Positions 20,208 through 34,133 are shown, counted from the first letter of the stretch. The stretch: 64,000 nucleotides of DNA from Desulfuromonadales bacterium (GCA_029289095.1 JARFUG010000008.1:1-64000), one strand, 5' to 3'. Notes: a model not told the origin generated them from the sequence alone. Numbers and translations are program-made.

Positions 20208-20954
20208 ATGCAAATTCCTCGACATCTCGCCATCATTATGGATGGAAACGGACGATGGGCGCAGAAACGCCACCTCGCCCGCATTTTCGGTCATCAGAAG
20301 GGGGTTGAGACGGTCCAGCAGATCGTCAAGGAGTGCCGCTCCCTCGGAATCGGTTACCTTACCCTTTATGCCTTCAGCTCCGAGAACTGGCGCAGACCCG
20401 AGAGCGAGGTCAGCGCCCTGATGGGGCTGCTGATGCGTTATCTGCAAAGCGAACTCGATACCCTGCTGAGCCGCCGGATCCGCCTGCGGGTCATCGGTGA
20501 GATCGCCCGGTTGCCCGAAAACGTGCGACACACCCTGGAGGAGACGGTCGCACGCACGGCGCAGAATGACGAGATGGTCCTGACCCTCGCCCTTTCGTAC
20601 GGCGCCCGCAATGAACTGGTGAGGGCCGTGCGCCGGCTCGCGGGCGACGTTTCGCAGGGACGCCTCACCCCCGATGCCATCGACGAGGACGTGATCTCTT
20701 CGGCCCTCGATACGGCCGGAATCCCGGATCCCGATCTCCTTGTCCGCACCAGCGGGGAGATGCGCATCAGCAACTTCCTCCTCTGGCAGCTTGCCTACAC
20801 CGAGCTGTACTTCAGCGAAGCTCTCTGGCCCGATTTCGATGTGCATGAATTGCGGCGGGCTCTGGATGAATTCGGGCGCCGGCAGCGGCGTTTCGGTCTG
20901 ACCGGCGCCCAGATCGAGGGAGACGAGGCTCCCGATCAGGAGAACAGTCATTAA
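20208..20954 (+). CDS. uppS: Isoprenyl transferase (undecaprenyl diphosphate synthase)
   Basis: HLAIIMDGNGRWAQKR...YAFSSENWRRP. Confidence 0.96.
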   Translation: MQIPRHLAIIMDGNGRWAQKRHLARIFGHQKGVETVQQIVKECRSLGIGYLTLYAFSSENWRRPESEVSALMGLLMRYLQSELDTLLSRRIRLRVIGEIARLPENVRHTLEETVARTAQNDEMVLTLALSYGARNELVRAVRRLAGDVSQGRLTPDAIDEDVISSALDTAGIPDPDLLVRTSGEMRISNFLLWQLAYTELYFSEALWPDFDVHELRRALDEFGRRQRRFGLTGAQIEGDEAPDQENSH

Positions 20955-21747
20955 GCAGCGGATTATTACGGGGCTGATCGCTCTGCCCCTTCTGATTCTG
21001 TTCATCGCATACTCCGGTGTGCTTCTCTTCAATCTTTTCGTGCTGGCGGTGGCGCTCGTGGCCCTTCACGAGCTTTACGCCATGAGTCTGCCTTCCGATC
21101 GCCGGACGGAGGGGTGGCTCGCCGTCCTGGGAGGAGCCCTCCTTACGGCGGTCATCGCTTCGGGACGGATCGAATTCGTTCAGGCGGCGACATCCTTCCT
21201 GTTTCTTTTTTTCGCCGTCTTTTTTCTTCTGCGCTTCAAGGATCTGCGCACCGTAACGGTCCATCTTTCCATCGTTTTCTTCGGTTTCTTCTACCTTTCC
21301 CTGATGCTCGGCCATCTCGGTCTCATCCGGTTGCTCCCCTTCGGACGCGAATGGATTTTTCTCGTTCTTGTGGTTATCATGGCAGGAGATACCGCCGCGT
21401 ACTTCGTCGGTAGCGCCGTCGGGCGGCGAAAGCTCTATCCGGCCATCAGCCCGAACAAGAGCATCGAAGGGGCGCTTGGGGGACTGGTCGGGAGCCTCGC
21501 CGGAGCGTTTCTGGTCCGGGCAACCTTTTTCCCCCAGATCTCCCTTGTCGACGTTTTCTTCTTCGGAGTCGTCGTCGCTGCTGCGGGGCAGGTGGGGGAC
21601 CTGTTCGAGTCGATGCTCAAGCGCAGTTGCGGAGTGAAGGATTCGGGGACGATCATCCCCGGCCACGGCGGTATCCTCGACCGTCTTGACAGTCTGCTTT
21701 TTGCTTTTCCTCTGGCCTACTACTACGCCCTGTGGGTTTCAGGATAA
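20950..21747 (+). CDS. cdsA: Phosphatidate cytidylyltransferase
   Basis: CdsA C-terminal signature DLFESMLKRSCGVKDSGTIIPGHGGILDRLDSL; N-terminus KQRIITGLIALPLL requires a non-ATG start (ATT at 20950). Confidence 0.85.
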   Translation: MKQRIITGLIALPLLILFIAYSGVLLFNLFVLAVALVALHELYAMSLPSDRRTEGWLAVLGGALLTAVIASGRIEFVQAATSFLFLFFAVFFLLRFKDLRTVTVHLSIVFFGFFYLSLMLGHLGLIRLLPFGREWIFLVLVVIMAGDTAAYFVGSAVGRRKLYPAISPNKSIEGALGGLVGSLAGAFLVRATFFPQISLVDVFFFGVVVAAAGQVGDLFESMLKRSCGVKDSGTIIPGHGGILDRLDSLLFAFPLAYYYALWVSG

Positions 21748-21756
21748 TGTGAGTCG

Positions 21757-22929
21757 ATGAAAAATCTTGCAATTCTCGGTTCCACCGGTTCGATCGGAGT
21801 CAGCACGCTCGAGATCGTCGCCGCCTTTCCGCAACGCTACCGGGTGACCGCGCTGACCGCCGGGAACAACCTGACCCTCCTGGAAGAACAGATCCGCCGC
21901 TTCAGGCCGCGCTGTGTCGCCGTTCTCACGGAGGCCTCCGCCGAGCGGCTTCGCCGGTCTCTAGGTCCCGATGCGCCGCAGATCCTGTGCTGCGTGGAGG
22001 GGCTGATCACCTGCGCTTCCCACCCCGAGGTCGACATCGTCGTCTCGGCCATCGTCGGCGCCGCTGGACTCGTGCCGACCATGGCGGCCATCGAGGCCGG
22101 CAAGGATGTCGCCCTGGCGAACAAGGAGACTCTCGTCACGGCCGGCCCCCTCGTGATGGAAGCGGTCGCCCGGCGGGGGGTGCGTCTGTTCCCGGTCGAC
22201 AGCGAGCACTCCGCCATCTTCCAGTCGCTCGAAGGGCATCGCCACGGTGACGTGCGCCGTCTTATTCTGACCGCCTCCGGAGGACCTTTCCGGAACCGCT
22301 CGCTGGCCGAACTCAGGAACGTCACAGCGCCCGAGGCCCTGGCGCATCCCAACTGGAACATGGGGCGAAAGATCTCCATCGATTCGGCGACGATGATGAA
22401 CAAGGGGTTGGAGGTGATCGAGGCCCGCTGGCTCTTCGATCTGGAGGCCGACCGTATCGCCGTTCACATCCACCCTCAGAGCATCGTCCATTCAATGGTC
22501 GAGTACGTTGACGGCTCCGTCATCGCCCAACTCGGCATCCCCGACATGAAGATGCCGATCGCCTACGCCCTGTCCTATCCCGAGCGGCTCCCGCTCGATC
22601 TGCCTCCTCTCGATCTGTGCGCTCTGAGCACGCTGAGCTTCGAGGCCCCCGATCTGTCGCGCTTTGCCTGTCTCGGACTGGCCTACCGCGCGCTTCGCAC
22701 CGGCGGCACGGCGCCGGCGGTCCTCAACGCGGCCAATGAAATCGCCGTCGAGGCCTTTCTGAACGGCGAAATCTCCTTCCTGGACATCCCGGCGGTGATC
22801 GGAGAGGTTCTCGAAGGGCACGCCGCCCAACCTCTCGCGTACATCGACGATGTGCTTCGCGCCGATCGGGCCGCACGCACGAGCACGCGCAGACTCATCG
22901 ACAGAAATTCCCCATCGGAGGGTTCATGA
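21757..22929 (+). CDS. dxr: 1-deoxy-D-xylulose-5-phosphate reductoisomerase
   Basis: [18 protein letters not shown]...[11 protein letters not shown]. Confidence 0.96.
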   Translation: MKNLAILGSTGSIGVSTLEIVAAFPQRYRVTALTAGNNLTLLEEQIRRFRPRCVAVLTEASAERLRRSLGPDAPQILCCVEGLITCASHPEVDIVVSAIVGAAGLVPTMAAIEAGKDVALANKETLVTAGPLVMEAVARRGVRLFPVDSEHSAIFQSLEGHRHGDVRRLILTASGGPFRNRSLAELRNVTAPEALAHPNWNMGRKISIDSATMMNKGLEVIEARWLFDLEADRIAVHIHPQSIVHSMVEYVDGSVIAQLGIPDMKMPIAYALSYPERLPLDLPPLDLCALSTLSFEAPDLSRFACLGLAYRALRTGGTAPAVLNAANEIAVEAFLNGEISFLDIPAVIGEVLEGHAAQPLAYIDDVLRADRAARTSTRRLIDRNSPSEGS

Positions 22930-24263
22930 TCACCGTCATTGCCGGTATCGTCATGCTCGGCATTCTCGTTTTTATCCACGAACTGGGACACTTCTGCGTC
23001 GCCAAGCTCTGCGGGGTGAAGGTCCTGAAATTCTCTCTCGGTTTCGGGCCACGTCTCGTCTCCCGCACCTGGGGGGAGACCGAATACATGATCTGCGCCG
23101 TCCCCCTCGGCGGATATGTGCAGATGCTCGGAGAAGGGGGAGGAGAAGAGGGGGAGGCGGCCGCGACGAAGCTCTCTCCGGAGGAGAGAATGCGCTCCTT
23201 CGACGCCCAGTCCGTCGGACGCCGAACGGCCATTATCGCCGCCGGTCCGGCGATGAACCTCCTGCTTCCGTTCATCGTTCTTCCGATCACCTACCTCGTC
23301 GGGGTCAATCTCCCCGCCTATTTCGAGCGTCCTGCCTGCGTCGGTTACGTTGTCGCCGAGTCGGCGGGGGATCGCGCCGGTTTTCTGGCGGGGGACTGCA
23401 TCTCCACTCTGAATCAGGACGAGATCGGCACCTGGTCCGATGGGAACCGGGAACTGATCACCCATATCGGAACGCCCCTCAATTTCACCGTCGAGCGCGG
23501 CCGTGAGTTGCTCACCCTCACCATCCCGGCCGAAGAGGGGAGCCTGGAGGGGCTGCAGTCGCTGGGGCTTCTGCCCTGGCAGGAGCCGATCATCGGGATG
23601 GTGGCTCCGGGGATGCCGGCCCAGACCGCAGGGATGGAAGTCGGCGACCGGATCGTCTCCATCGAGGGGGCGCCGGTCGATTCCTGGTACGACCTGCGCA
23701 GGCTCATCCAGAAGCGCGGAGGGGCGGCGCAGACCTTCACCGTCGAGCGGGAGGAGCGCCTGATCGATCTGAGCGTCAAGCCCGTCAGGGAGGAGGTCAA
23801 CGGAACCGACTACCTCGTCGGAGTCGCTCCCATGCAGGAGACCGTCTTCAAGCGTTTCGGTCTCATCGACTCGATCAAGGCAGGGGCGAACCGCACGGTT
23901 GAGCTCGTCAAGTTGACGATCGTCTTCATCCAGAAACTTTTCGCCGGCCACGTCTCCACCGACAACATCGGTGGACCGATCACGGTGGTTCAGATCGCCG
24001 GGCAGGCGGCTCAGACCGACCTTGCGGCCATCCTGACGGTTCTGGCCTTCCTCAGCATTCAGCTCGGCATCCTGAATCTGCTCCCCATCCCGATCCTCGA
24101 CGGTGGACACCTCTTCTTCAACCTCTATGAGGTAGTCGCCCGCCGCCCCATGTCCCTCCGCGCCCGGGAGATCGCCCAGCAGGTCGGCCTCATGCTCATC
24201 CTGATGCTGATGATCCTGGCGTTCTATAACGACATCGTGCGGCTGTTCGTTGGAATGCAGTGA
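22926..24263 (+). CDS. rseP: RIP zinc metalloprotease RseP
   Basis: [12 protein letters not shown] HExxH motif, PDZ region, [11 protein letters not shown]. Confidence 0.95.
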   Translation: MITVIAGIVMLGILVFIHELGHFCVAKLCGVKVLKFSLGFGPRLVSRTWGETEYMICAVPLGGYVQMLGEGGGEEGEAAATKLSPEERMRSFDAQSVGRRTAIIAAGPAMNLLLPFIVLPITYLVGVNLPAYFERPACVGYVVAESAGDRAGFLAGDCISTLNQDEIGTWSDGNRELITHIGTPLNFTVERGRELLTLTIPAEEGSLEGLQSLGLLPWQEPIIGMVAPGMPAQTAGMEVGDRIVSIEGAPVDSWYDLRRLIQKRGGAAQTFTVEREERLIDLSVKPVREEVNGTDYLVGVAPMQETVFKRFGLIDSIKAGANRTVELVKLTIVFIQKLFAGHVSTDNIGGPITVVQIAGQAAQTDLAAILTVLAFLSIQLGILNLLPIPILDGGHLFFNLYEVVARRPMSLRAREIAQQVGLMLILMLMILAFYNDIVRLFVGMQ

Positions 24264-24979
24264 TGGGCGAGACGGTTCTGACGATCGATACCTCCTCCTC
24301 CGCGGGGAGCGTTGCGCTCTCCCGGGGAGAGACACTGATGGGGGAGATACTGCTCAATGTCGCCTCGACCCATTCTGACCGTCTTCTCGTGGTGGTGCGG
24401 CAACTGCTTTCCGATGCGGGGGTGGAGATCGGCGGGATCGACGCCTTCGGTGTGGTAATCGGTCCCGGCTCCTTCACCGGACTTCGCGTCGGCGTCGCCA
24501 CCGTGAAGGGGCTGGCGATGGCCACCGGCAAGCCGGCCGTCGGGGTTTCGTCGCTGCGCGCGCTCGCAATGCAGGCCCCCTTTGTGCCGTATCCGGTCTG
24601 CGCCCTGCTCGATGCCCGCAAGAAAGAGGTCTATGCAGGGCTTTTCCGCTGGGAGCAAGGCAGAGCACTCCCCGTGGACAGGGAGCGGGTCGTCTCTCCG
24701 GAGAATCTTCTTGCCGCCATGCCCGACGAGGTTCTCTTCATCGGGGGGGGGAGCCAGATTTACCGCTCCCTTATCGTTCGCCGGCTCGGCCGGGGCGCCC
24801 ATTTCGCTCCCTGGCCCCTTCATCCCCTGCGGGCTTCCAGCGCGTCTGCTCTCGTTCTGGACGAGCTGCGGCAGGGCAACACGGTCTCGCCCGTCGCCCT
24901 GAATCCGGTCTACATTCGGGCCTCGGAGGCCGAAATTCTCTGGGCGCGCAAGGCATTCGAGGGCCTGGTCGGAGGATGA
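24263..24979 (+). CDS. tsaB: tRNA threonylcarbamoyladenosine biosynthesis protein TsaB
   Basis: LTIDTSSSAGSVAL...GPGSFTGLRVGVATVKGLA. Confidence 0.92.
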   Translation: MGETVLTIDTSSSAGSVALSRGETLMGEILLNVASTHSDRLLVVVRQLLSDAGVEIGGIDAFGVVIGPGSFTGLRVGVATVKGLAMATGKPAVGVSSLRALAMQAPFVPYPVCALLDARKKEVYAGLFRWEQGRALPVDRERVVSPENLLAAMPDEVLFIGGGSQIYRSLIVRRLGRGAHFAPWPLHPLRASSASALVLDELRQGNTVSPVALNPVYIRASEAEILWARKAFEGLVGG

Positions 24980-25066
24980 GATCTTTCATTGACATCTATC
25001 ACCGGTTTCGTTATTTTTAAAATCGCGTTTTCGCTCTTTTCCAAACCCCTTTTCCGGAGGTGCGCG

Positions 25067-25297
25067 ATGGACGAAATGGAACAGGATCAGGCGCTTGTGC
25101 AGCAGATGCTCGACAGCAATCCTCGTTTTCGCCTGCTCTATGAAGAGCACCTGCTATTGGAAAAAGAACTGCAGAATATCGACTCGCAATCTTTCCTGAC
25201 CCCCGAGGCGGAGGTCGAACGCAAGAAGGTGCAGAAACTCAAACTCGCCGGAAAAGACGAGATGTTCGGAATGCTCAGAAGGGCGCAGCGCGTCTAG
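25067..25297 (+). CDS. DUF465 family small protein
   Basis: RFRLLYEEHLLLEKELQNID...EVERKKVQKLKLAGKDEMFGMLR. Confidence 0.75.
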   Translation: MDEMEQDQALVQQMLDSNPRFRLLYEEHLLLEKELQNIDSQSFLTPEAEVERKKVQKLKLAGKDEMFGMLRRAQRV

Positions 25298-25395
25298 GGG
25301 CATTTCGGCTACATATCCCGGCCGGTTCTGAAATCGTTTGAAAGACCGGCTGCCGATGAACGATCTCACCGCCGCAAACCTTCAGGGCCATCAGC

Positions 25396-25424
25396 GGACA
25401 GGGACATTTTGTCCCTGTCTTTAT
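25396..25424 (+). terminator. Hairpin with T-rich tail just upstream of ilvD
   Basis: gacagggaca-ttt-tgtccctgtc-tttatt, perfect 10-bp stem. Confidence 0.55.
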
Positions 25425-25440
25425 TGTATGAGGATGACGC

Positions 25441-27105
25441 ATGACTAAAAGAAGTGACGCCATTACCAAAGGGTTCGAACGCACTCCCCAGCGCGCCCTT
25501 CTGATGGGGACCGGGGTTCCCAGGCAGGAGATGGAAAAACCTTTCATCGGGATCGCCACCTCCTTCACCGACCTGATCCCGGGTCATATCGGCATGCGCG
25601 ACCTGGAGCGTTTCATCGAAAAAGGGGTGCACACAGGAGGGGGCTACTCCTTCCTTTTCGGCATTCCCGGAGTCTGCGACGGCATCGCCATGGGGCACCG
25701 GGGGATGCACTACTCCCTACCGACCCGCGAGTTGATCGCCGACATGATTGAATCGGTCGCCGAGGCCCATCGCCTCGACGGTCTCGTCCTGCTGACCAAC
25801 TGCGACAAGATCACCCCGGGAATGCTGATGGCCGCCGCGCGCCTCGACATCCCCTGCATCGTCGTCACCGCCGGCCCCATGATGACGGGGCGAGGCGAGC
25901 AGGGGCGGCGCTTCTCCTTCGTCACCGACACCTTCGAGGCGATGGCGCGCTACAAGGCCGGGGTCATCGACGCCAAGGAACTGCAGGTGTGCGAGGACGA
26001 GGCGTGCCCGACGGCCGGAAGCTGCCAGGGGCTCTTCACTGCAAATACCATGGCGATCCTGACCGAAGCCATGGGGATGAGCCTGGTGCGCTGCGGCACC
26101 GCCCTGGCCGTCTCGTCCCTGAAGCGGCGCATTGCGTTTGCCTCCGGGGAAAAAGTCGTCGAACTGGTGCGCCAGGGGATCACCCCTCGCCAGATCATGA
26201 CGAAGGAGGCCTTCGAGAACGCCATCCGGGTCGATCTCGCCCTGGGGGGGTCCAGCAACACCGTCCTGCACCTTCTCGCCATCGCCCGGGAGGCCGGCAT
26301 CGACCTCCCCCTGGAGGAGTTCGATCGCCTGAGCCGTGAAACGCCTCAGCTCGCCTCGATGAATCCGGGTGGAGTTCATTTCATGGAAGATCTCGATGCA
26401 GCCGGTGGGGTTCCCGCCGTTCTGTGGCAGCTTCGCGACAGGATTCTCGACAACCCGACTCTCACGGGTCCGACGATCAGGCAGATCGTCGACAGCGTCG
26501 CCTCCGTTAACGACGAGGTGGTCCATCCCGTCGAGACCCCCGTAAGGCCCGAAGGGGGGATCGCCATCCTGCGCGGAAACCTCGCCCCGGAGGGAGCCGT
26601 CGTCAAGCAGTCCGGCGTCTCCGAGTCGATGATGGTCTTCGAGGGCAAGGCCCGGTGCTTCAATTCGGAAGAGGACGCCATGGCGGCGCTGATGGGCGGC
26701 AGGATCGTCCCCGGCGATCTCGTCGTGATCCGCTACGAGGGGCCCAAGGGGGGGCCGGGGATGCGCGAGATGCTCGCTCCGACGGCAGCCCTCATGGGGC
26801 TTGGCCTCGGCGAGAGCGTTGCGCTGATCACCGATGGGCGCTTCTCGGGCGGCACCCGCGGCCCCTGCATCGGCCACATTTCTCCCGAGGCGGCAGAGGG
26901 GGGGACGATCGCTCTGGTGGAGGAAGGGGACGTGATCCGGCTCGATATCCCCAACCGTATCCTGGAGCTGAAGGTCGATGAAGCGACTCTGGCCGAAAGG
27001 CGCAGTCGCTGGCAGGCGCCCGAGCCGAAAATCAAGAGTGGATGGCTCGCGCGCTATGCCTCGGTAGTGACTTCGGCGGGGACCGGAGCCATCTGCAAGG
27101 CCTGA
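25441..27105 (+). CDS. ilvD: Dihydroxy-acid dehydratase
   Basis: [36 protein letters not shown]. Confidence 0.97.
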   Translation: MTKRSDAITKGFERTPQRALLMGTGVPRQEMEKPFIGIATSFTDLIPGHIGMRDLERFIEKGVHTGGGYSFLFGIPGVCDGIAMGHRGMHYSLPTRELIADMIESVAEAHRLDGLVLLTNCDKITPGMLMAAARLDIPCIVVTAGPMMTGRGEQGRRFSFVTDTFEAMARYKAGVIDAKELQVCEDEACPTAGSCQGLFTANTMAILTEAMGMSLVRCGTALAVSSLKRRIAFASGEKVVELVRQGITPRQIMTKEAFENAIRVDLALGGSSNTVLHLLAIAREAGIDLPLEEFDRLSRETPQLASMNPGGVHFMEDLDAAGGVPAVLWQLRDRILDNPTLTGPTIRQIVDSVASVNDEVVHPVETPVRPEGGIAILRGNLAPEGAVVKQSGVSESMMVFEGKARCFNSEEDAMAALMGGRIVPGDLVVIRYEGPKGGPGMREMLAPTAALMGLGLGESVALITDGRFSGGTRGPCIGHISPEAAEGGTIALVEEGDVIRLDIPNRILELKVDEATLAERRSRWQAPEPKIKSGWLARYASVVTSAGTGAICKA

Positions 27106-27179
27106 ATCTTTTTTTCTTTGCAATTTTGTTTGTTCAACCACCCGAACAGTTACAAGCAGTTTTCTGGAGGAGAACGCTC

Positions 27180-28877
27180 GTGAAGAAAACCGGATCACAG
27201 ATTCTACTGGAGTGTCTGCAACTCGAAGGGGTCGACACTATCTTTGGTTATCCCGGGGGAACCGTCATCAACATCTACGATGACCTGATGGACTATCCCA
27301 TCCGGCACATTCTGACCCGCCATGAGCAGGCGGCGGTGCACGCCGCCGACGGCTATGCCCGCGCCACCGGAAAGGTCGGCGTCGCCATCGCCACCAGCGG
27401 TCCCGGCGCCACCAACACCATCACCGGAATCGCCACCGCTTACATGGACTCGATCCCCCTGGTGGTCATCACCGGGCAGGTGCCGACTCCCCTGATCGGC
27501 AACGACGCCTTTCAGGAAGCGGATATCATCGGCATCACCCGCCCCATCACCAAACACAACTATCTCGTCAAGGACATCAAGGATCTCGCCCGGATCGTCA
27601 AGCAGGCTTTTTACATCGCCCGCACCGGGCGCCCCGGTCCGGTTCTCATCGATCTGCCCAAGGACGTCCAGATCGCCTCGGCCAAGTTCGAATATCCCTC
27701 CACCGTCGAGCTGCGCGGCTACAAGCCGACCTACAGCGGCAATGTGCGGCAGGTCGAAAAAGCCGTGAAGATGATTCTGGCCTCGCGAAAGCCAGTCATC
27801 TATGTCGGCGGGGGGGCGACCCTCTCGGACGCCTCGCAGGAGCTGCGAACCTTTGCCGAAGCCATCCAGGCGCCCGTCACCACGACGCTGATGGGGATGT
27901 CCTCCTTTCCCAAGCGTCACCCCCTTTCCTTGGGAATGCTGGGGATGCACGGCACCTACTACGCCAACATGGCGGTGACCAACTCCGACCTGCTCATCGC
28001 CATCGGCGCCCGTTTCGATGATCGCGTCACCGGAAAGATCGCCACTTTCGCCCCTCACGCCAAGATCATTCACGTCGATATCGACCCGACCTCCATCAAG
28101 AAAAACGTCCGGGTCGATCTTCCCATCGTGGGCGATCTCAAAGACGTTCTGCAGAAGATGGTCCAGAAAATCGCCGAGCACGGCGAGGGGATCGAGAAAC
28201 TCATTGATGAAACCTCCCCCTGGCGCGAAGAGATCAGTGGCTGGAAAGAACAGCATCCGATGACGTACAAGCCCTCCGAGACCGTCATCAAGCCGCAGTT
28301 CGTCATCGAGAAGCTTCGCGAACTCACCTCCGAAGACGCCATCGTGACGACCGAAGTGGGGCAGCACCAGATGTGGACCGCCCAGTTCTTCGATTTCACG
28401 CAGCCTCGTACATTTCTCACCTCCGGCGGGCTCGGCACCATGGGGTTCGGACTCCCTTCCGCGCTCGGGGCGCAGGCGGCATTTCCCGAGCGTCAAGTCA
28501 TCGACGTCTCGGGCGACGGATCGTTCCAGATGAACTCCCAGGAACTGGCGACCCTCGTCCAGTACCGTCTTCCGGTGAAGATCGTCATCCTCAACAACAA
28601 CTTTCTCGGCATGGTGCGGCAATGGCAACAGCTCTTTTTCAACAAGCGCTACAGCCAGACGTGCATGGAGCTTCCCATCGATTTCATCAAGCTGGCTGAA
28701 GCCTACGGCGCCACCGGCCTCCGCGCCACCAGGCCCGATGAAGTCGAAGGGGTCATCCGCAAGGCGATGGAAACCCCCGGTCCCGTCATCATGGAGTTCA
28801 AGATCTCCAGGGAAGAGAACGTCATGCCAATGGTTCCCGCCGGCGCCGGTCTGAACGAAATGGTCCTGGCATCCTAG
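27180..28877 (+). CDS. ilvB: Acetolactate synthase large subunit
   Basis: [23 protein letters not shown] start after ggagga. Confidence 0.96.
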   Translation: MKKTGSQILLECLQLEGVDTIFGYPGGTVINIYDDLMDYPIRHILTRHEQAAVHAADGYARATGKVGVAIATSGPGATNTITGIATAYMDSIPLVVITGQVPTPLIGNDAFQEADIIGITRPITKHNYLVKDIKDLARIVKQAFYIARTGRPGPVLIDLPKDVQIASAKFEYPSTVELRGYKPTYSGNVRQVEKAVKMILASRKPVIYVGGGATLSDASQELRTFAEAIQAPVTTTLMGMSSFPKRHPLSLGMLGMHGTYYANMAVTNSDLLIAIGARFDDRVTGKIATFAPHAKIIHVDIDPTSIKKNVRVDLPIVGDLKDVLQKMVQKIAEHGEGIEKLIDETSPWREEISGWKEQHPMTYKPSETVIKPQFVIEKLRELTSEDAIVTTEVGQHQMWTAQFFDFTQPRTFLTSGGLGTMGFGLPSALGAQAAFPERQVIDVSGDGSFQMNSQELATLVQYRLPVKIVILNNNFLGMVRQWQQLFFNKRYSQTCMELPIDFIKLAEAYGATGLRATRPDEVEGVIRKAMETPGPVIMEFKISREENVMPMVPAGAGLNEMVLAS

Positions 28878-28907
28878 GCCCTGGAATAGAATGAGGAGTT
28901 GTGTCTG

Positions 28908-29405
28908 ATGAAACATACGATTTCGGTGCTGGTGGAGAATGAGTTCGGCGTGCTCTCGCGGGTGTCCGGCCTTTTTTCGGGGCGCGGTTTCAATATAGAA
29001 AGCCTGTCGGTTGCGCCGACCCTCGATCCTTCCATCTCGCGGATGACGATCGTCACCTCCGGCGACGATCAGATCCTGGAGCAGATCACCAAACAGCTCA
29101 ACAAGCTTATCGACACCATCAAGGTCATCGATTTCACCGGAGAGGACTTCGTCGAGCGGGAACTGGCCCTGATCAAGGTCACCGCCGAGGAGGGGACCCG
29201 GGCCGAAGTCCTGCGCATCACCGACATCTTCCGCGGCAAGGTCGTCGACGTCACCCCCCGCTCCTATACCATCGAGGTGACCGGCGCACCGGCCAAAATC
29301 GATGCGATCGTCGAACTTCTGCGCCCCGCCGGGCTCAAGGAAATCGTGCGCTCCGGTCCCGTCGTGCTTGGGCGCGGACCGAAGGGGTGGCGTAGCGCCG
29401 ACTGA
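28908..29405 (+). CDS. ilvN: Acetolactate synthase small subunit
   Basis: MKHTISVLVENEFGVLSRVSGLFSGRGFNIESLSV ACT domain. Confidence 0.96.
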   Translation: MKHTISVLVENEFGVLSRVSGLFSGRGFNIESLSVAPTLDPSISRMTIVTSGDDQILEQITKQLNKLIDTIKVIDFTGEDFVERELALIKVTAEEGTRAEVLRITDIFRGKVVDVTPRSYTIEVTGAPAKIDAIVELLRPAGLKEIVRSGPVVLGRGPKGWRSAD

Positions 29406-29451
29406 GCCTTCTCTGCGGATGAATGCGCACCCGCCAGGTGGGCGAAAATAA

Positions 29452-30567
<1,116 letters not shown>

Positions 30568-30586
30568 TTCCCTGATCTTCGGATTT

Positions 30587-30638
30587 GAACGCGGGACGTG
30601 AATGCCGGAACGGCCCACGTCCCGCGTTTTTTTTTACT
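30587..30638 (+). terminator. Rho-independent terminator after ilvC
   Basis: gcgggacgtg...cacgtcccgc followed by T9. Confidence 0.88.
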
Positions 30639-30654
30639 ACCAGATGGGATGATC

Positions 30655-31299
30655 ATGCGCCAACAAAACCAGCCCGTTGCGGCAGAAGGCTATCCGTTTA
30701 TTGCACTGTTCGCCTTCATCACCCTCGTTTTCGCTCTGCTCGGATGGGCGTTTCTGACGGTCATCAGCCTGGCGCTGACCCTCTTTACGGTCTACTTTTT
30801 CCGTAATCCCGAGCGTCATCCTCCCCTTGATCCCGATGCAGTGATCGCTCCCGCCGACGGAAAGATCGTCTTTGTCGGCGCGGTCCAGGAAGAGCGCTCG
30901 CTGAAGACCGAAGCGATCAAGGTGAGCATCTTCATGTCGGTTTTCAACGTGCACGTCAACAGGGCGCCCTTCAGTGGAAAGGTCATCGATCTTTTCTACA
31001 ACAAGGGGGAGTTTTTCAATGCGGCCCTCGACAAAGCGAGCCTCAGCAACGAGCAGGCCGGAATTCTGCTGGAGACCGAGCGCGGCCACCGCATTCTTTT
31101 CGTCCAGATCGCAGGACTCATCGCTCGACGTATCGTGAGCTACCCGGTGATCGGGGAGCAGCTTGCTCGGGGGGAGCGTTACGGACTCATCCGTTTCGGT
31201 TCCCGCGTAGACGTCTATCTGCCGCCGGAGACCGAAGTGACGGTGCGCCTGGGTGAACGAACCGTTGCCGGAGAAAGCGTCCTGGGATATCTTAAATGA
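30655..31299 (+). CDS. psd: Phosphatidylserine decarboxylase family protein
   Basis: FRNPERHPPLDPDAVIAPADGKIVFVG. Confidence 0.92.
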   Translation: MRQQNQPVAAEGYPFIALFAFITLVFALLGWAFLTVISLALTLFTVYFFRNPERHPPLDPDAVIAPADGKIVFVGAVQEERSLKTEAIKVSIFMSVFNVHVNRAPFSGKVIDLFYNKGEFFNAALDKASLSNEQAGILLETERGHRILFVQIAGLIARRIVSYPVIGEQLARGERYGLIRFGSRVDVYLPPETEVTVRLGERTVAGESVLGYLK

Positions 31300-32051
31300 C
31301 CGAAGATCGTCGCCCATCAGGCCGCCGGGAGAGTTTGCGAAAGGGTGTCTACATCCTTCCCAATCTCTTTACGACCGGCGGCCTTTTTGCCGGTTTCTAC
31401 GGCATTGTGGCGACAATGGACGGCAAATTCCACGTGGCCGCGTGGTTCATCCTCATCTCCGCCGTTTTCGATGCTCTGGACGGCAAGGTCGCCCGCCTCA
31501 CAAACACCACCAGCCGTTTCGGCGTCGAATACGATTCTCTGGCTGATCTCGTCGCCTTCGGGCTGGCTCCGGGTCTTCTCATGTACGCCTGGGCGCTGAA
31601 GCCCTTCGGCAAGCTCGGATGGCTAGCTGCCTTTCTCTATGTGGTGTGCGGCGCCTTGCGTTTGGCGCGCTTCAATGTGCAGAGCTCGACCGTGGAGTCG
31701 AAGCGATTCGTCGGTCTGCCAATCCCCGGAGCTGCAGCGATGGTCGCCGGGTGCGTCCTTCTACTCCATCATCTCGGCTATACGGGGACTGTCCAGAAGG
31801 TATCGATACTCCTGCTGATCTACGTGCTGGCGCTTCTGATGGTGAGCAATTTTCCCTATTACGCCTTCAAGGACCCGGAACTGGTGAAGCGCCAGCCCTT
31901 CGGCTTTCTCGTCCTGGCCATCGTCGTCCTCATCGTCATCGTGGCACAGCCCGAAATCATGCTCTTCATCTTTATCTCCGCCTACGTCCTGTCCGCACCC
32001 CTCGGGTCGGCCTTGCGATGGATCAGACGGCGGGGAGCCCCTGCGCCCTGA
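31296..32051 (+). CDS. pssA: CDP-diacylglycerol-serine O-phosphatidyltransferase
   Basis: LPNLFTTGGLFAGFYGI...DALDGKVARLTNTTSRFGVEYDSLADL. Confidence 0.94.
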   Translation: MTEDRRPSGRRESLRKGVYILPNLFTTGGLFAGFYGIVATMDGKFHVAAWFILISAVFDALDGKVARLTNTTSRFGVEYDSLADLVAFGLAPGLLMYAWALKPFGKLGWLAAFLYVVCGALRLARFNVQSSTVESKRFVGLPIPGAAAMVAGCVLLLHHLGYTGTVQKVSILLLIYVLALLMVSNFPYYAFKDPELVKRQPFGFLVLAIVVLIVIVAQPEIMLFIFISAYVLSAPLGSALRWIRRRGAPAP

Positions 32052-32117
32052 AATATCGTCATCTATCGGATCAAGGATCTTGACTTTTTCGAAAGGCTCT
32101 GGTTAATTAATCGAGAA

Positions 32118-32372
32118 ACTGCAAAAGCGATGAAGAGGAGTAGTAGGGTCTCCTTCCTGTCCCAGAGAGCCGGCGGTCGCTGCAAGCCGGTACAGGAACG
32201 ATCCGAACTCGCCTCGGAGCTGTCCGGGTGAACGTCGTCTTCGGCGCTAGCCTGCACCGTGAGCCTGCGTAAAGGGAAAAACAAGGCCCGGCCATCCAAG
32301 GCGGGCGAATCAGGGTGGTACCGCGAAGCGCAAGCTCTCGCCCCTGTACGGGGCGGGGGTTTTTTTTTGCCG
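32118..32372 (+). ncRNA. T-box leader, leucine-type (specifier CTC at 32208-32210)
   Basis: AGAGAGCCGG-type stem I, gaaCTC specifier region, GTGAACG, conserved AGGGTGGTACCGCG (32312-32325), terminator cgcccctgtacggggcg-T9. Confidence 0.9.
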
Positions 32373-32490
32373 CGAAACAGAAAGGGGGTGGTTGCGTGGA
32401 ATCGGACCTTGAAGACCTTCGTCGATATCCCGAAGTTGTTTATCCGCACCTGATTGCACGGACCGCTCAGCGGCCGAAGAGGAGGTAGCC

Positions 32491-34029
<1,539 letters not shown>

Positions 34030-34065
34030 TAAATCGAAAAACAAAATCATTTTACAAGGGTGACA

Positions 34066-34133
34066 GGATATTCAGGATAAAAACCATGAATTCCGAGGAT
34101 CTTTTATCCTGTATCCTGAATATTCCTGTTGGA
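34066..34133. repeat. Imperfect inverted repeat with partial heptamer register
   Basis: acaggatattcaggata ... tatcctgaatattcctgt. Confidence 0.7.

Noticed and set aside
22683-24335. 550-aa ORF antisense to rseP
   Set aside because: Lies opposite a confidently identified core gene; compositionally odd, low-complexity translation typical of antisense ORFs in GC-rich DNA
24752-24760. G9 tract in tsaB as a contingency locus
   Set aside because: Falls in a Gly-Gly-Gly motif (FIGGGSQ) with intact frame
27204-28916. 570-aa ORF antisense to ilvB
   Set aside because: Mirror of ilvB codon bias; no recognisable protein motif
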